This document shows, in pieces, positions 10,302-20,738 of a DNA stretch of 64,000 nucleotides. Both the position numbers and the translations under genes were made by a program. Position 1 is the first letter of the stretch. Each line of letters begins with the position of its first letter. This DNA is from Leptodontidium sp. MPI-SDFR-AT-0119 (Eukaryota > Ascomycota > Leotiomycetes > Helotiales > Leptodontidiaceae): the NCBI GenBank assembly GCA_020726505.1, contig JAHLEZ010000003.1:496001-560000 (forward strand). The letters are read 5' to 3'. The notes below the pieces were generated by a model, which worked only from the letters and a program-made list of their open reading frames with translations, made no database searches and had not been told where the DNA came from.

Positions 10302-12075
10302 GGGCTTCTCACGTACACAAATTAACAACTCTATGCGTGCCAATAAAGTACCCTACCGCTGGTGTACGTCGCCGGTTGTGCTCAGATACCCCACGAACAA
10401 GAATCAGATGATGTGCATCAATCTGACGGTCATATGTCAAAGAGATAGATAGATACGTAGCTCTCCCGATCTTTAGTGAGTTACAAAACGAGGCAAACAA
10501 GTGGTGTGGAAAGAGGGCCTGGAGCTGCCGGGCTGCAGCCAGTCCTCTCCAAGGCTGGCTACTGCAGAAGGGCTATGCGGTGCACCCACGGAGAATGCAA
10601 TCCACACACCTCAGACGCACGCAGCTCGGGGTTGTAAGACACCATTATATGTCACATATTAATGCCAAATCGGTCGCGCAAGGCAATTGTGACCAACAAG
10701 TGCTTCCCAATCATACCTCTGGAGCCGTAATGCATGTGAATTGACGTAGGATCAAGCAAGAAGGTCAATTGGTTTTCTCAGTAAAGTTATATATTGACAT
10801 GTCTCGTCTCTTCGCCACTTCGATAGTAGGTAGAGAGTCAGACCAGACGAACGCTAGCGAACCGTGTGATAGCGCGAAGCAATTCGAGTCCCGTCGTCTA
10901 CGGATCACTTCCGCCAATCCAGAGAGCCAATTGTTGAGGCAATTGGATGAAAAAATAGGATCCTGGGGCCAATGAGCAGGGCGGACTGGGATTTTGCAGT
11001 GATTGCTCTGTGCAGGTGGACCCTCGCCTCCCCTCCCTCCTGCACGCGGATTTCACAATTGGGAGCGGGCGAACGAGCAGCCAGGCCAGGCAAAGCCCAC
11101 GAGGCACTGCAACTCTGATAGGTACGCTGCTTGCTGCTGGCCGCCTGGATGCGGGCCCATAGCATGCCTCCTGTAGCCAGTCCATGTGCTGCCCCATACC
11201 TACCCAGACCCATACAGTACCAGGCCCGTGCCATGCCGATGCCATGCCCACACAGTCAGTGCTGCTGCCCATGAGCTCGAAATTTCTGATTGCAGCCGGA
11301 AGTCTCCAGTGGATTTTGCACTGCACTGCAGGTGGACTGGTACTGGCACTGGTAATTGGCATTTGCACTTGCACTTCTAATGGAGCACTCACAGAACTCA
11401 GCATTCCACGCAGCTTTCCACCCATTCCACCCTTGCTCCTCGCCTGATACTGTATGTTTAACAAAGTGACGGATTTCACCCTCGACCGACCTGTGAAGTA
11501 AAGTGAACCCCGCGATTGAGCGCGCTAGTCGGAAGAGGACTAGCGCGGAAGCGAGCACGGCTTGCAACAATATCAAAAACCTCTGTCCTGCGACTGCGAC
11601 TCTTCTTCCTCCTCCACCTCTTCTCTCCATCACAATCACCGTTGCACACCTGCACCCTCACCTCACCTCCACCTCCACCTCCACCTCTACCTTCACCTCA
11701 CCTTCCTACCTTCACCTCGACCCTCTTCCGCCATCCAACTCTACCTACCGCCTCTTGCTTCGCGACAATCACATCGCGACCTCTTCTTCCTTCCGCATCC
11801 GATCTTCCCACCCCACTTCCTCAAACTCAACAAAGCCTCCCGCAAGCAATCCGCCCACTCTACCAGAGACTCAACACGGTACGTTCTACTTCTGACGCGC
11901 CAATTTCTTTCACGAGACGCATCCAAGCACCTGCTATTCATCTCTGTGTTTCAAATTCACATTGTGGTCAATCTGCTGACATTTTCAAGGCCTTAATTGA
12001 CCGACTACAACTGACGTCTCTTCAACAACCACACCCATTGCTCTCCGAAACAAACCACAATCTTCCCACCTCAAC
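10302..12075. other. Intergenic plus long C-rich leader of the KH gene
   Basis: No coding gene is supported. The first ~1 kb holds no recognisable element. From about 11,560 the sequence becomes strongly pyrimidine-rich (C and CT runs) up to the KH-protein ATG at 12,076, typical of a long fungal 5' leader. A possible leader intron runs from 11879 (GTACGT) to 11989 (CTGAC branch, AAG acceptor); this is tentative. Confidence 0.5.
11659..11688 (+). repeat. ACCTCC hexamer repeat in the KH-gene leader
   Basis: About five imperfect ACCTCC/CACCTC units, three of them exact and contiguous (11665-11682). The repeat is part of a wider C-rich tract at about 11,640-11,720, upstream of a gene whose product is a poly(C)-binding type KH protein. 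Confidence 0.7.
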
Positions 12076-13233
12076 ATGTCTTCTCCTCAAGACAACGCGC
12101 CCAATGGCGACGAGCTCAATGACAGCATGAACAACCTCAACATCAATGACGAAGGCCGACTTGGACCTGATGGCGAACCCCTCCCCAAGACCGAAGAAGA
12201 GTATGCCGAGTCGCAACTCACCCTACGCGCCATTGTTTCTTCCAAGGAAGCTGGTGTCATCATTGGCAAGGGCGGCAAGAATGTTGCGGATCTCCGTGAC
12301 GAGACTGGAGTCAAGGCTGGTGTTAGCAAGGTCGTCCAAGGTGTCCATGACCGTGTCTTGACAATCGCTGGAGGATGCGAAGCTATTTCAAAGGCATATG
12401 CTATTGTTGCAAAGGCTTTGTTGGAGGGCGCACCACAGATGGGCATGGGAGGTGTAGTTTCTACTACTGGAACCCACCGTAAGTTATTCTCACTTCTTGA
12501 CGAGCTCCACATTGACGTCGCACTAGCAATCAAGCTGTTGATCTCGCACAACCAGATGGGCACGATCATCGGTCGACAAGGTCTCAAGATCAAGCATATC
12601 CAGGATGTTTCCGGCGTTCGCATGGTCGCACAAAAGGAGATGCTCCCTCAATCAACTGAGCGCATCGTAGAGGTTCAGGGCAACCCTGAAGGCATTCAAA
12701 AGGCTATTTGGGAGATTTGCAAGTGCTTAGTGGATGATTGGCAGCGTGGAACCGGTACCGTGTTGTACAACCCGGTTGTCCGAACCCAACCAGGTGGAGG
12801 ACCAAGCATGGGACAGAGTGCTGGTAATGGCCGTGACAACTACAGCAACAACCGTGTCATGCGCACAGGAAACGGAAATGACTTCAGCGAGAGCGCTCCC
12901 CGGTCCTACAACAACCGTCGCTCCGACTCCGATGCTGCGCAACGTGGACCCCCTACCCATGATGAGAATGGAGAGGAGCTCCAGACCCAGAACATCAGCA
13001 TTCCATCTGACATGGTTGGATGTATCATTGGTCGAGCCGGAAGCAAGATCAGTGAGATCCGCAAGACTTCCGGAGCTCGCATCAGCATTGCCAAGGCACC
13101 CCATGACGACACTGGTGAGCGTATGTTTACCATCATGGGGAGCGCTAAGGCCAACGAGACTGCTCTTTACTTGTTGTACGAGAACCTCGAGGCTGAGAAG
13201 ATGCGCCGAAGCCAAGGCAACGCCCAGGATTAG
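12076..13233 (+). CDS. Triple KH-domain RNA-binding protein, Rnc1/PBP2-like (369 aa)
   Basis: Two exons, 12076-12478 and 12527-13233. The 48-nt intron (GTAAGT ... TAG) has no stop and is a multiple of three, so unspliced mRNA would encode 385 residues. After splicing, KH2 begins with the expected GTHPIKLLISHNQMG. There are three KH domains, each with its GxxG loop: GKGG (KH1, residues ~47-118), GRQG (KH2, ~136-205) and GRAG (KH3, ~290-360). A Gly/Asn/Arg-rich linker separates KH2 and KH3. This is the PCBP/hnRNP K architecture of S. pombe Rnc1 and S. cerevisiae Pbp2, which bind C/U-rich single-stranded RNA and control mRNA stability and translation. The role here is inferred from the family. 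The ATG follows a long C-rich leader, suggesting post-transcriptional control. Confidence 0.9.
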   Translation: MSSPQDNAPNGDELNDSMNNLNINDEGRLGPDGEPLPKTEEEYAESQLTLRAIVSSKEAGVIIGKGGKNVADLRDETGVKAGVSKVVQGVHDRVLTIAGGCEAISKAYAIVAKALLEGAPQMGMGGVVSTTGTHRKLFSLLDELHIDVALAIKLLISHNQMGTIIGRQGLKIKHIQDVSGVRMVAQKEMLPQSTERIVEVQGNPEGIQKAIWEICKCLVDDWQRGTGTVLYNPVVRTQPGGGPSMGQSAGNGRDNYSNNRVMRTGNGNDFSESAPRSYNNRRSDSDAAQRGPPTHDENGEELQTQNISIPSDMVGCIIGRAGSKISEIRKTSGARISIAKAPHDDTGERMFTIMGSAKANETALYLLYENLEAEKMRRSQGNAQD

Positions 13234-14184
13234 GTTGTGCCCGTTTCAACATTTTTCTTTTCCTTGCGGACCACCACTCTCGATTCTTCCAGATCTGACT
13301 TGCCGCAAGGCTGATACTGCGATGAATCTTTGGACGTCTGCAGCGACTCTTTAATGAACCGATTCTTTTCTACAAAAAGCACTCCTGGCACTTTATCGAT
13401 GTTTTCCTTTCCTTTTACGACATGGACTTTACGAATTTACGGTCATCAGCGGCACTTGATGGTGTGTACTTCGGTAGCGCCTTTTTTCCAACTGTCACTC
13501 CCCTCGATACTCGATTCAGACGATTCGCCTTGACATTCAACAACTCAAGACACCGACACACTGTCTTGACTTCTCTGTTATTCCGACGTCCTCCCTCGAA
13601 CGCACGAGAATCGTCCTAATCTCGTCATTCATGCGGCTATGACCCTACTTCTTCTACAAGTCACGAAAATACATTGCCCCACTCCATACCAGACCATCTG
13701 GACTCTCGACTCTCGAGCTCGCTCCCTCACAACACAACACAACATCCCCAAAACGGTCCTATTCGACTCTCGTCTGCCTGGTCTTCATGCGATGGATCAT
13801 ATCGACATCTTAATCTCTGAAGGAGATGGATGGTGTACGCAGATTTGTTCATAGACTAGGCAATATGAGCAATGAACAAGTCAAACGACGTTGATTTATG
13901 AAAGTGATGGTGTGATAGTGAAATTTCTTGGTGCAGCGGAATGGTCGTAGTGGCAACTACTTACTAACAAGCCTCGGCTCGTGGGCAGAAGCTGAATATG
14001 CAAGATTAAAAGATATCCAATATCCATGATATTGCTGCTGGTGAAGCCTTAAGCTAATTGGACATTGCCTGGCTCACATATCCAACCTACGCCCAGCAAA
14101 TGCTCGAGTCAACCACTTCTATAACGCCCATGGCCTCAAACATCCACCCCTAATCTACAACAGCGCACCCACCCATCTATCTAT
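13234..14184. other. Intergenic, 3' region of the KH gene
   Basis: Pyrimidine-rich for ~600 bases after the KH stop codon, probably 3' untranslated sequence, then the short gap to the convergent coactosin gene. No gene or RNA is recognised. Confidence 0.45.
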
Positions 14185-14625
14185 CTACCCTCTCCCACCA
14201 TTGTAATCCGCACCCCCGGCTTTCCTCAACCTAACCACAATATCCTTCTCATCCAAATCCCCCTTATCCCTCGCATCGACCTGAATACTATGATGGCCCA
14301 GAACCCTCTTCACAGCACCACTCTCAATACTCACCCTCGCCTTGCGCATCACCTTCGTCCCCTCCCCAATCCAGATCACCAGCACGAACTTCACCCTCTT
14401 GCTCTCGGTGTCGTTCGCGTACTCGACTCGCACGTAGGCGTACTGTGCTTGTGAGGGGTCGAGCTTCGATGCTACCTCTGAGAGTCCGCCTGTCCCGGTC
14501 TCGCTGAGTTGCAGCTTGTCCCCTACGGCGGAGGCGTAGGATATTATTAGGTAGTTGGAGGGGTCTTTGTCGGATCGCACGGCGTCGTAGGCGGCTAGGA
14601 TTTCGGGGGAGTCGACGCCTGACAT
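14185..14625 (-). CDS. Coactosin-like actin-binding protein (146 aa)
   Basis: One exon, with the length typical of the family. The whole protein is a single ADF-H fold of the coactosin subgroup. Landmarks are the N-terminal AAYDAVRSD, the central YAYVRVEYANDTESKRVKF, the strand-turn VIWIGEGTKVMRKARVS and the C-terminal LRKAGGADYNGG, all of which align with human COTL1. Coactosins bind F-actin and, unlike cofilin, do not sever it; in fungi they localise to cortical actin. The call is secure on the motif order. The gene is divergent from the HUT1 homologue across 600 bp. A tandem GGATT stretch (about 14,665-14,682) lies just upstream of the ATG in its leader. Confidence 0.9.
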   Translation of the reverse strand: MSGVDSPEILAAYDAVRSDKDPSNYLIISYASAVGDKLQLSETGTGGLSEVASKLDPSQAQYAYVRVEYANDTESKRVKFVLVIWIGEGTKVMRKARVSIESGAVKRVLGHHSIQVDARDKGDLDEKDIVVRLRKAGGADYNGGRG

Positions 14626-15225
14626 GGTGAGCTGTTTTGGCTGTGGGAATTGGGCTGAGATGGGTTGGATTGGATTGGATTGGAATGCGAATTCGAGGGG
14701 TGAAGTGGGGTTGATGATTCGGGGATGGTAGGTTGAGAGATACAGCCCGCAATCTGTGGTCGTGTATGATTGAGTTGTGCCGATGGGGGATTGCGGACTG
14801 TGTGGGTAGATAGGTAGTGAAGACTGTATTGACCGCTTTGAGAGAGTGTGAAAGTCAAGTATGAGGGGAGTGAGTAAGTAAAGTAAAGTAACAACCTTGT
14901 GTCAGATCCACCCAGGATCTGGAGCGAATGCATTTTCATGCCATTTGTTACCGCCTTGCGTTCCACCCTATAAGGAAAGGCGGCAAGTCAGCCCGGTCCA
15001 AATAATTGTGGCCAGCTTGTCCCTCGCTCAGCCTTCTGGAGCGCTGCTCCAGCTGCGACTCGACTTCACTTCACGCCCATTGTTTTCCTTCTGCTATAGT
15101 TGAATTGAGACCACATCTCTCCTTTTTTCACAATCCTTTGTTTGTTGTTCCAGACTTTGATTGATTTCCCATAGTCGTTCCTTTGCCAAAATTTCAAAGA
15201 GGGAAGAGAGGAGAGAGTGAGCGCA

Positions 15226-16696
15226 ATGGCGAGATCGAAACAAGCTACGCCGTTGAGGAGGGAGCCTTCTTCCGAGTATACCAGCAAGGTAGATGGGACG
15301 CCGAGTCGCAGTGCGAGGAATTCGGATAGGCAGATCAATGGGAATGGCAATGGGGTTTTGAATGGGAGCGCAGCTGAGAAGGTGCTGGAGACTGTCGTTC
15401 CGGGTGTCAAGGAGGCGGGCGCATTGCAGTTCTTGATTGCTGTAGGTGGTATCTACGGGTCGTTGTAAGTACTACTTGGTTAGGCTATGTAACGGTTATA
15501 CAACCACCACCACAACAAGAACCTCAAAAGAAAAAGAGCCAATGCTAATCTTCCAAACAGTCTCACTTGGGCACTTCTACAAGAAAGACTTACCACTACA
15601 CCATACGGACCCGCGAAGTCCCCCGAGCTGTTCAAATTCCCTGTCTTCCTCAATACAGTCCAATCTCTCTTCGCCGCACTCGTCGGATATGTTTACCTTC
15701 GATACGACACCAAAGGCTCAGCAACAGCGCCCATATTTCCCAACAAACGGATCATCATCCCCCTCTTCCTCGTCGCCGTAACATCTTCTCTCGCCTCCCC
15801 ATTCGGCTACGCATCCCTCGCTCACATCGACTACATAACCTTCATCCTCGCGAAATCATGCAAGCTCCTCCCCGTAATGTTCCTACACATCACGCTCTTC
15901 CAGCGCCGATACCCGCTCTACAAATACCTCGTCGTGCTCGCCGTCACCTCCGGAGTCGCAGTCTTCACTCTTCACGCCGGCTCAGGAAAAGCCCACTCAA
16001 AACCCTCAAAAGCGTCCATCAACCCAGACAGGAACAGTACCTGGGGTCTCTTACTCCTAGGAATCAATCTGTTGTTTGATGGCTTGACGAATACCACGCA
16101 GGATTACATCTTCCAGACTTTCCAGCCCTACAAGGGACCACAGATGATGTGCGCGAACAATATCATGAGCACGCTACTTACCTTCTCGTACTTGGCTCTC
16201 TCGCCGTATTTGGTACACACAGGCGTGGGAGAGTATCTTGGGATGGATCTAGCATCTGGAGGCGGTGGGGAGTTTGCAGCTGCGTTGGGGTTCATGGCTA
16301 GACATCCTAGTGTGTGGTATGATGTTCTTGGTTTCGCGATCTGTGGTGCTGTTGGACAGGTGTTTATCTGTAAGTTGTCATTCCCCGCTTCCTCTCCCTC
16401 TCTCCCTACACCCCAAGTACAAATGTAAACAGCACAACATAAGAAATTAACACATATCCTCCACAGTCTACACACTCTCAACCTTCTCCTCCCTACTCCT
16501 CGTGACTATAACCGTCACCCGCAAGATGCTCACTATGATCCTCTCCGTCGTCTGGTTCGGACACACCCTCGGCGGCAAGCAGTGGATGGGAGTAGGTCTT
16601 GTATTCGGCGGTATTGGAGCCGAAGGGTTCATCACTCGTCGTGAGAAGGCGGCGAAGGATAAGGCAAAGAAAGCTGCCGCAAAGAAGGAGTTGTAA
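15226..16696 (+). CDS. HUT1: UDP-galactose transporter homologue HUT1 (425 aa, 3 exons)
   Basis: Exons 15226-15464, 15561-16369 and 16467-16696; the sum is 426 codons. Both introns have GTAAGT donors and CAG acceptors, and the first has a TGCTAAT branch. A polar N-terminal ~60 residues precede about 8-10 membrane helices of the drug/metabolite transporter superfamily (SLC35B type). HUT1 landmarks include the first helix GIYGSFLTWALLQER, then FGYASLAHIDY, FDGLTNTTQDYIF and, near the end, the VWFGHTL region. The C-terminus is Lys-rich (KDKAKKAAAKKEL), as expected for ER retention signals in this family. It is predicted to move UDP-galactose or UDP-glucose into the ER lumen for glycosylation and folding. 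The start is the ATG at 15226; an upstream GTG in frame is not a plausible eukaryotic start. Confidence 0.93.
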
Positions 16697-18446
16697 GGTA
16701 GACTTGCCTACTCGCTTTCTTAACTGAAACTCTCACCTTCTACCCTTGGGGGGGAGTTGTGGGGTTGGTGGGTTGTACATACGCAGACGGTGCATTTCTT
16801 TGCTTACTTAAGGCACCTGCTTGATTGCTTGATTGCATAGGTATACGGCGTTTTCGGGATATTGATCCTTTCCTGCCTATTCATACAGAGGATGGGTTTG
16901 CGTTGGATTGGATTGGACTGGATTGAATTACAAATCACTTGATGCGAAGGAAATTCCAAGTATTATAGCACAGAGAGATCTAGAAAAGAATAGACCTATG
17001 AGAAAGTAAAAGAAACGAATTCCAAGATTTTTGTTGACATCTATCATATTCGACAATAACCTAACCGCCTCGCCTCGCTTCGAGTTGAGTAAATACCCAT
17101 TCCCCACCCATATCCTATTATTTTCTTCCTATCTCACAGTACCCTCCTCGCTGCTTTACGAAGTTCCTCCTATCCTCACTCTTACTCCGCCAATCCCCTC
17201 GTTCGCTCTTCCTCACACTTGAAAATATCACCCATGGTGTTCTGTTTTCTTATGCTTTTCCTTCCATTATTTTATGCTCCTGTACGTTCCTAGGAGTCCT
17301 AGTCCTAGTCCTGGTCTAGCAAGCGAGTAAAGAAAGTCCTAGATCTGCCTACACCTGGACCAAGTGGAATATGCAGGACTCGCAGAAGTCCTGAATCCAG
17401 AAAGGGGAAGTGGATTTTAACCTTACTTTACCTATCTCACCTATGACTTACAGTTTGCTGGCATGCCTAAATACCTAGCTGGAAAGGTAGGAAGAAGTCA
17501 TCGTGACTCACTTACCCACTAGCCCTTGGGTCTCGAGAAGTCCAAGCTATGTGGATCTTAATATTTACCAACCAGCCAACACATCAAATGACCTCCCTCT
17601 CCTCTTCTCCCCTCTAGTCTCCCCTCGAATCAACCTCCACCAGCTTCACATTCCAGACTTCTCTCCCAGCATGGGCATCCCACGTAGGTGGAACAAGCCT
17701 CACTCACCTACCCAAAAACACCACATATATCTATCCTCACGTTCGATATTCGACAATCACAACACATCAAAGGTCACAATCTCCAAAACCCAACAATTTT
17801 AGCCAGAGACGAGGTCAACACAGGAGGTCAACACAAACACAATGAATGGTATGGCTGGAAAATCATCATATTCCAAGCCTCTTTCTTTCATCTTTTCTCC
17901 CATCCCATCGTCCCCCACTTCAAACTTCCCACTTCCCGCTGCCAACTGCCAACTGCCCACCTCCCAATAGCTAGGTACTCATTACATTTTACACTTTGCC
18001 GGCTCGATTCGTATAATCGGCCTACCAATCAGTCATCCCACTGCCCCCCTCATCGATTGCTCGTCGCTCCTCACTCGCCTAAAAAAAAAAAATGAAAAAA
18101 ACGCCAACTATGCATCAATATTCGGTTCGGTTCGGTCACAAAACGACAAAACGCCTGTTTCCAACCGCCTCTCTTTCAGTCATCCAGAAAACAGATGAGA
18201 ATGAAGAGACGTGTACTCTTAACGCCAGCAAAAAAAGCACAAATCCCCCATTCCCTGTGGTCCGCGTGGATTCTTTTCCAAAAAATGGTGGTCCCTGTCT
18301 CTGAGGGACAGAATATATGGTCATCTCAAATAAGTGGTATAGCTCGCTATCAATCAAGTTCTGCCAACCCGCTTTCCTTCCCAGCCAGCCAGTCAAAATT
18401 ATTCTTCTCGGTCATTGCTCATCTCATCAAGGTCTATTTACGTCGT
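16697..18446. other. Intergenic, no gene seen
   Basis: A 1.75 kb convergent interval between HUT1 and the phosphatase gene. Includes a GGATT-rich stretch near 16,905-16,925 and a TCCTAG repeat near 17,285-17,315. Frames in this stretch are short and lack splice-consistent partners. It should hold the two 3' untranslated regions. Confidence 0.45.
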
Positions 18447-20738
18447 TCATAGGAAATCGTCGATTGAGCGTGTGATGGGCGCTTCTCCTTTGGTCGGTGG
18501 GCTTCGAGGGTCATCGTCCACGGCCAGTGAGGCTCGCTGTGGAGGGAAGAATGATGATCGTGGGAATTCGAAGGTTCGAGGTGAGAAGAGGCTAGGGAGA
18601 GATTCAGGTTCGGGTTCCGGGACGAAAGTGCGAGTGAAGCTTTGGATCGGGTTGTTGGTCATCTCCTCCAATCGTGGAGACATCAGATCTTCCCATTCGT
18701 CGGCTTCCCGCTGCGGCCGCTCGTTGTTGATTGACATGTTCCCGAACCCAAAATCGAATCCTCCTAACCTCGTGATCGCCGAGTGTGTCGCAACTGGAGA
18801 ATCATTTTTCTCTTCCAGTTTCGCCAGAGCATTCTCACGGGCCGAGACACTGGGTGTCGAATTGCCTCTCGCCCGTGTGGGAGTTGGTGGAGCCTCAACA
18901 GCATCGGCAGATAAGGTTGGCCTGTGCTTGACGGTAGGTTTCCGCACAGTGGTGTTCTTCTCAGACTTCTTCTTCTCAATGACCTTCTTGAAGTCATTCA
19001 AGGAGAATAGGAGCGACATGTTGGGGTTGACCCAGCGCGACTTTGACTGTGCCTGGGAGTACGCCTCATTGGGACCTAACGACTGGTTCTTGTACATGTG
19101 GTATGCGATTATCAAAGTCGCCGAACGACTTGCACCTTGCTGACAGTGAACAAGAACCCTCTTGCCCTCTTTCGTTCTATTGTCGATGAGCTCGCACAAG
19201 TCCCACAACTCGTCTTTAACATCCGTGTTATGGTCCCAGGGCACGTGAATGTACTCTGGTAACGTCTTGTCTACGCTTGGCTTAGGCGTTGTTGGTGACG
19301 ATTCTGTGGAACCGGATGGCTGAACCTCGAAGGCTGTTTGGAATGACAACATTGACATCGCAGTGTCTGGCGGAGTATCGCTCATTACCGGCTCTACGCT
19401 CGGGGAGTCTGACTTTGGAGTCTCCCTCTTTTCCGCTGCCTCTTTCTCTTCAGCAACCTTAAAGGGATTCTTGACCTCCCTTGCTACATTGATAATTACG
19501 TCGAACTTCATTGCCTCCTCAACCTTCGGTTCCAAGTAGAGATGAACGCTAGGTTCATGCATCAATATGGGTCCTTCTGGATACGAAGGCGACTTTGCGT
19601 CTTCTCCTGAGTGTGGTCTGTCAAACGAATCGCCGCCGACTGCAACTCCGGGAACTCTCGTGGCCATCTGAACTCCGGTAGGGGCTTCATGAGCGTCCTC
19701 GTCAATAGTGAAGGTCTTCATGGCGAGAGTGGATTCCTTGAACCTCGAAGGTCCAAGTGGAAGTTTTCTTTCTCCCAAGGTCATCCCACCACTTGGTCCA
19801 AAACTTGGCGTCGACAGTATCTGGGGAGATGAAATCGAGTGTTTCAACCCCCTTCTTTGCAGCATTGTCGGTATCCCAGGAGATCCTGGTGGTTCCAGAT
19901 TTAGAGAAATGCCATTAGCCGCACCAGTGTTTAGACTCAGTAGACTTGGTTTCCGTCTTCCTGTTAGTGTGGGTGGCTTGATGAATGATGGTGATGATGG
20001 TTCAGATGTTTGCAATGTCTCGATACTGGGGTTGAGATTGAGGGCAAGACTCTTGAGGTTCTTCGTTTTTCTAGGCGAAGGCGAAGTCATAGGTCTTTGA
20101 ATCGGCAATTGAGGGGGGCTGAGGTCATCCATTTTCAGACTTTGAAAGGAATCCAGACCGAAGCTAGATCCAGAAAACGATGATAACGGCACCAAAGTAA
20201 TGGGAGATTCGGGAGAAGAGCTCGGGGAAGGATCAGACAATGATGATGAGTCCACGGTGGAGATTGTCGTCGTTGGAGATGAGTCTGTTGAATCCGACGC
20301 TTGTGTAGACGTACTTTCTCGATGCTGGTGTGAGTGTATTTGTGTGTTCTGGTGTTCCTCGGGTTGTGGCCGTAATAACGACTGTTTTGTTGTGTGTGCT
20401 GTACTGCTGGATAGTTTGGGGAGTGGCCCCAGACCTGGGCTTTCTATGACAGTCGCATCCATGTCATAAACAGACATGAATGATGGTATGTGATTCTCGT
20501 ACATCCTTGGGCCAGCTGCTGACGGCATAATTGGATAATGACAGTTCCGTCGCCCTCCTAATTCTGACGCTTTCACCGAGTCCCCTTCAACTCGTTGCCC
20601 TAGTTTTCTCGATTGGAATCCGATGGTACTCGATGTGGAAGTTCGTTTCGGAGAAGGTGGGGTCGATATTGTGACAGCGGTAAAAGGTCTCTTCAGAGTA
20701 CGACCGTTAGCATCCGAAAGACTTGACAGAGGGGCCAT
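18447..20738 (-). CDS. Dual-specificity MAPK phosphatase, Msg5/Pmp1 type (763 aa)
   Basis: The start chosen is ATG 20738 (MAPLSSLSDANG). The frame stays open 53 codons further upstream to 20897, but that part has no fungal-protein texture and contains a possible CAG|GTACAC donor. Residues ~1-400 are Ser/Pro-rich and disordered. The catalytic domain is at ~440-610: LYLEPKVEEAMKFDVIINVA, then EYIHVPWDHNTDVKDEL with the general-acid Asp, then the P-loop VHCQQGASRSA (Cys near 531), then the helix WVNPNMSLLFSLNDF. The tail is ~150 disordered residues. The order and the HCxxGxxRS loop identify a dual-specificity phosphatase; the large N-terminal extension is as in S. cerevisiae Msg5 and Aspergillus MsgA. 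It is expected to dephosphorylate the cell-wall-integrity MAPK. Two TCAT motifs (mRNA sense) lie downstream at 18195-18204. Confidence 0.88.
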   Translation of the reverse strand: MAPLSSLSDANGRTLKRPFTAVTISTPPSPKRTSTSSTIGFQSRKLGQRVEGDSVKASELGGRRNCHYPIMPSAAGPRMYENHIPSFMSVYDMDATVIESPGLGPLPKLSSSTAHTTKQSLLRPQPEEHQNTQIHSHQHRESTSTQASDSTDSSPTTTISTVDSSSLSDPSPSSSPESPITLVPLSSFSGSSFGLDSFQSLKMDDLSPPQLPIQRPMTSPSPRKTKNLKSLALNLNPSIETLQTSEPSSPSFIKPPTLTGRRKPSLLSLNTGAANGISLNLEPPGSPGIPTMLQRRGLKHSISSPQILSTPSFGPSGGMTLGERKLPLGPSRFKESTLAMKTFTIDEDAHEAPTGVQMATRVPGVAVGGDSFDRPHSGEDAKSPSYPEGPILMHEPSVHLYLEPKVEEAMKFDVIINVAREVKNPFKVAEEKEAAEKRETPKSDSPSVEPVMSDTPPDTAMSMLSFQTAFEVQPSGSTESSPTTPKPSVDKTLPEYIHVPWDHNTDVKDELWDLCELIDNRTKEGKRVLVHCQQGASRSATLIIAYHMYKNQSLGPNEAYSQAQSKSRWVNPNMSLLFSLNDFKKVIEKKKSEKNTTVRKPTVKHRPTLSADAVEAPPTPTRARGNSTPSVSARENALAKLEEKNDSPVATHSAITRLGGFDFGFGNMSINNERPQREADEWEDLMSPRLEEMTNNPIQSFTRTFVPEPEPESLPSLFSPRTFEFPRSSFFPPQRASLAVDDDPRSPPTKGEAPITRSIDDFL

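Noticed and set aside
10875..10915. tRNA-like B-box (AATTCGAGTCCC)
   Set aside because: No matching A box, anticodon arm or acceptor stem could be folded around it.
11503..12130. Three overlapping frames in the C-rich leader
   Set aside because: Open only because the sequence is pyrimidine-rich and stop-poor; they read as Pro/Ser/Leu/His low complexity.
18415..19143. Long plus-strand frame opposite the phosphatase gene
   Set aside because: It mirrors the catalytic and C-terminal coding region of the phosphatase. The minus strand carries the HCxxGxxRS motif, while the plus frame has no domain.
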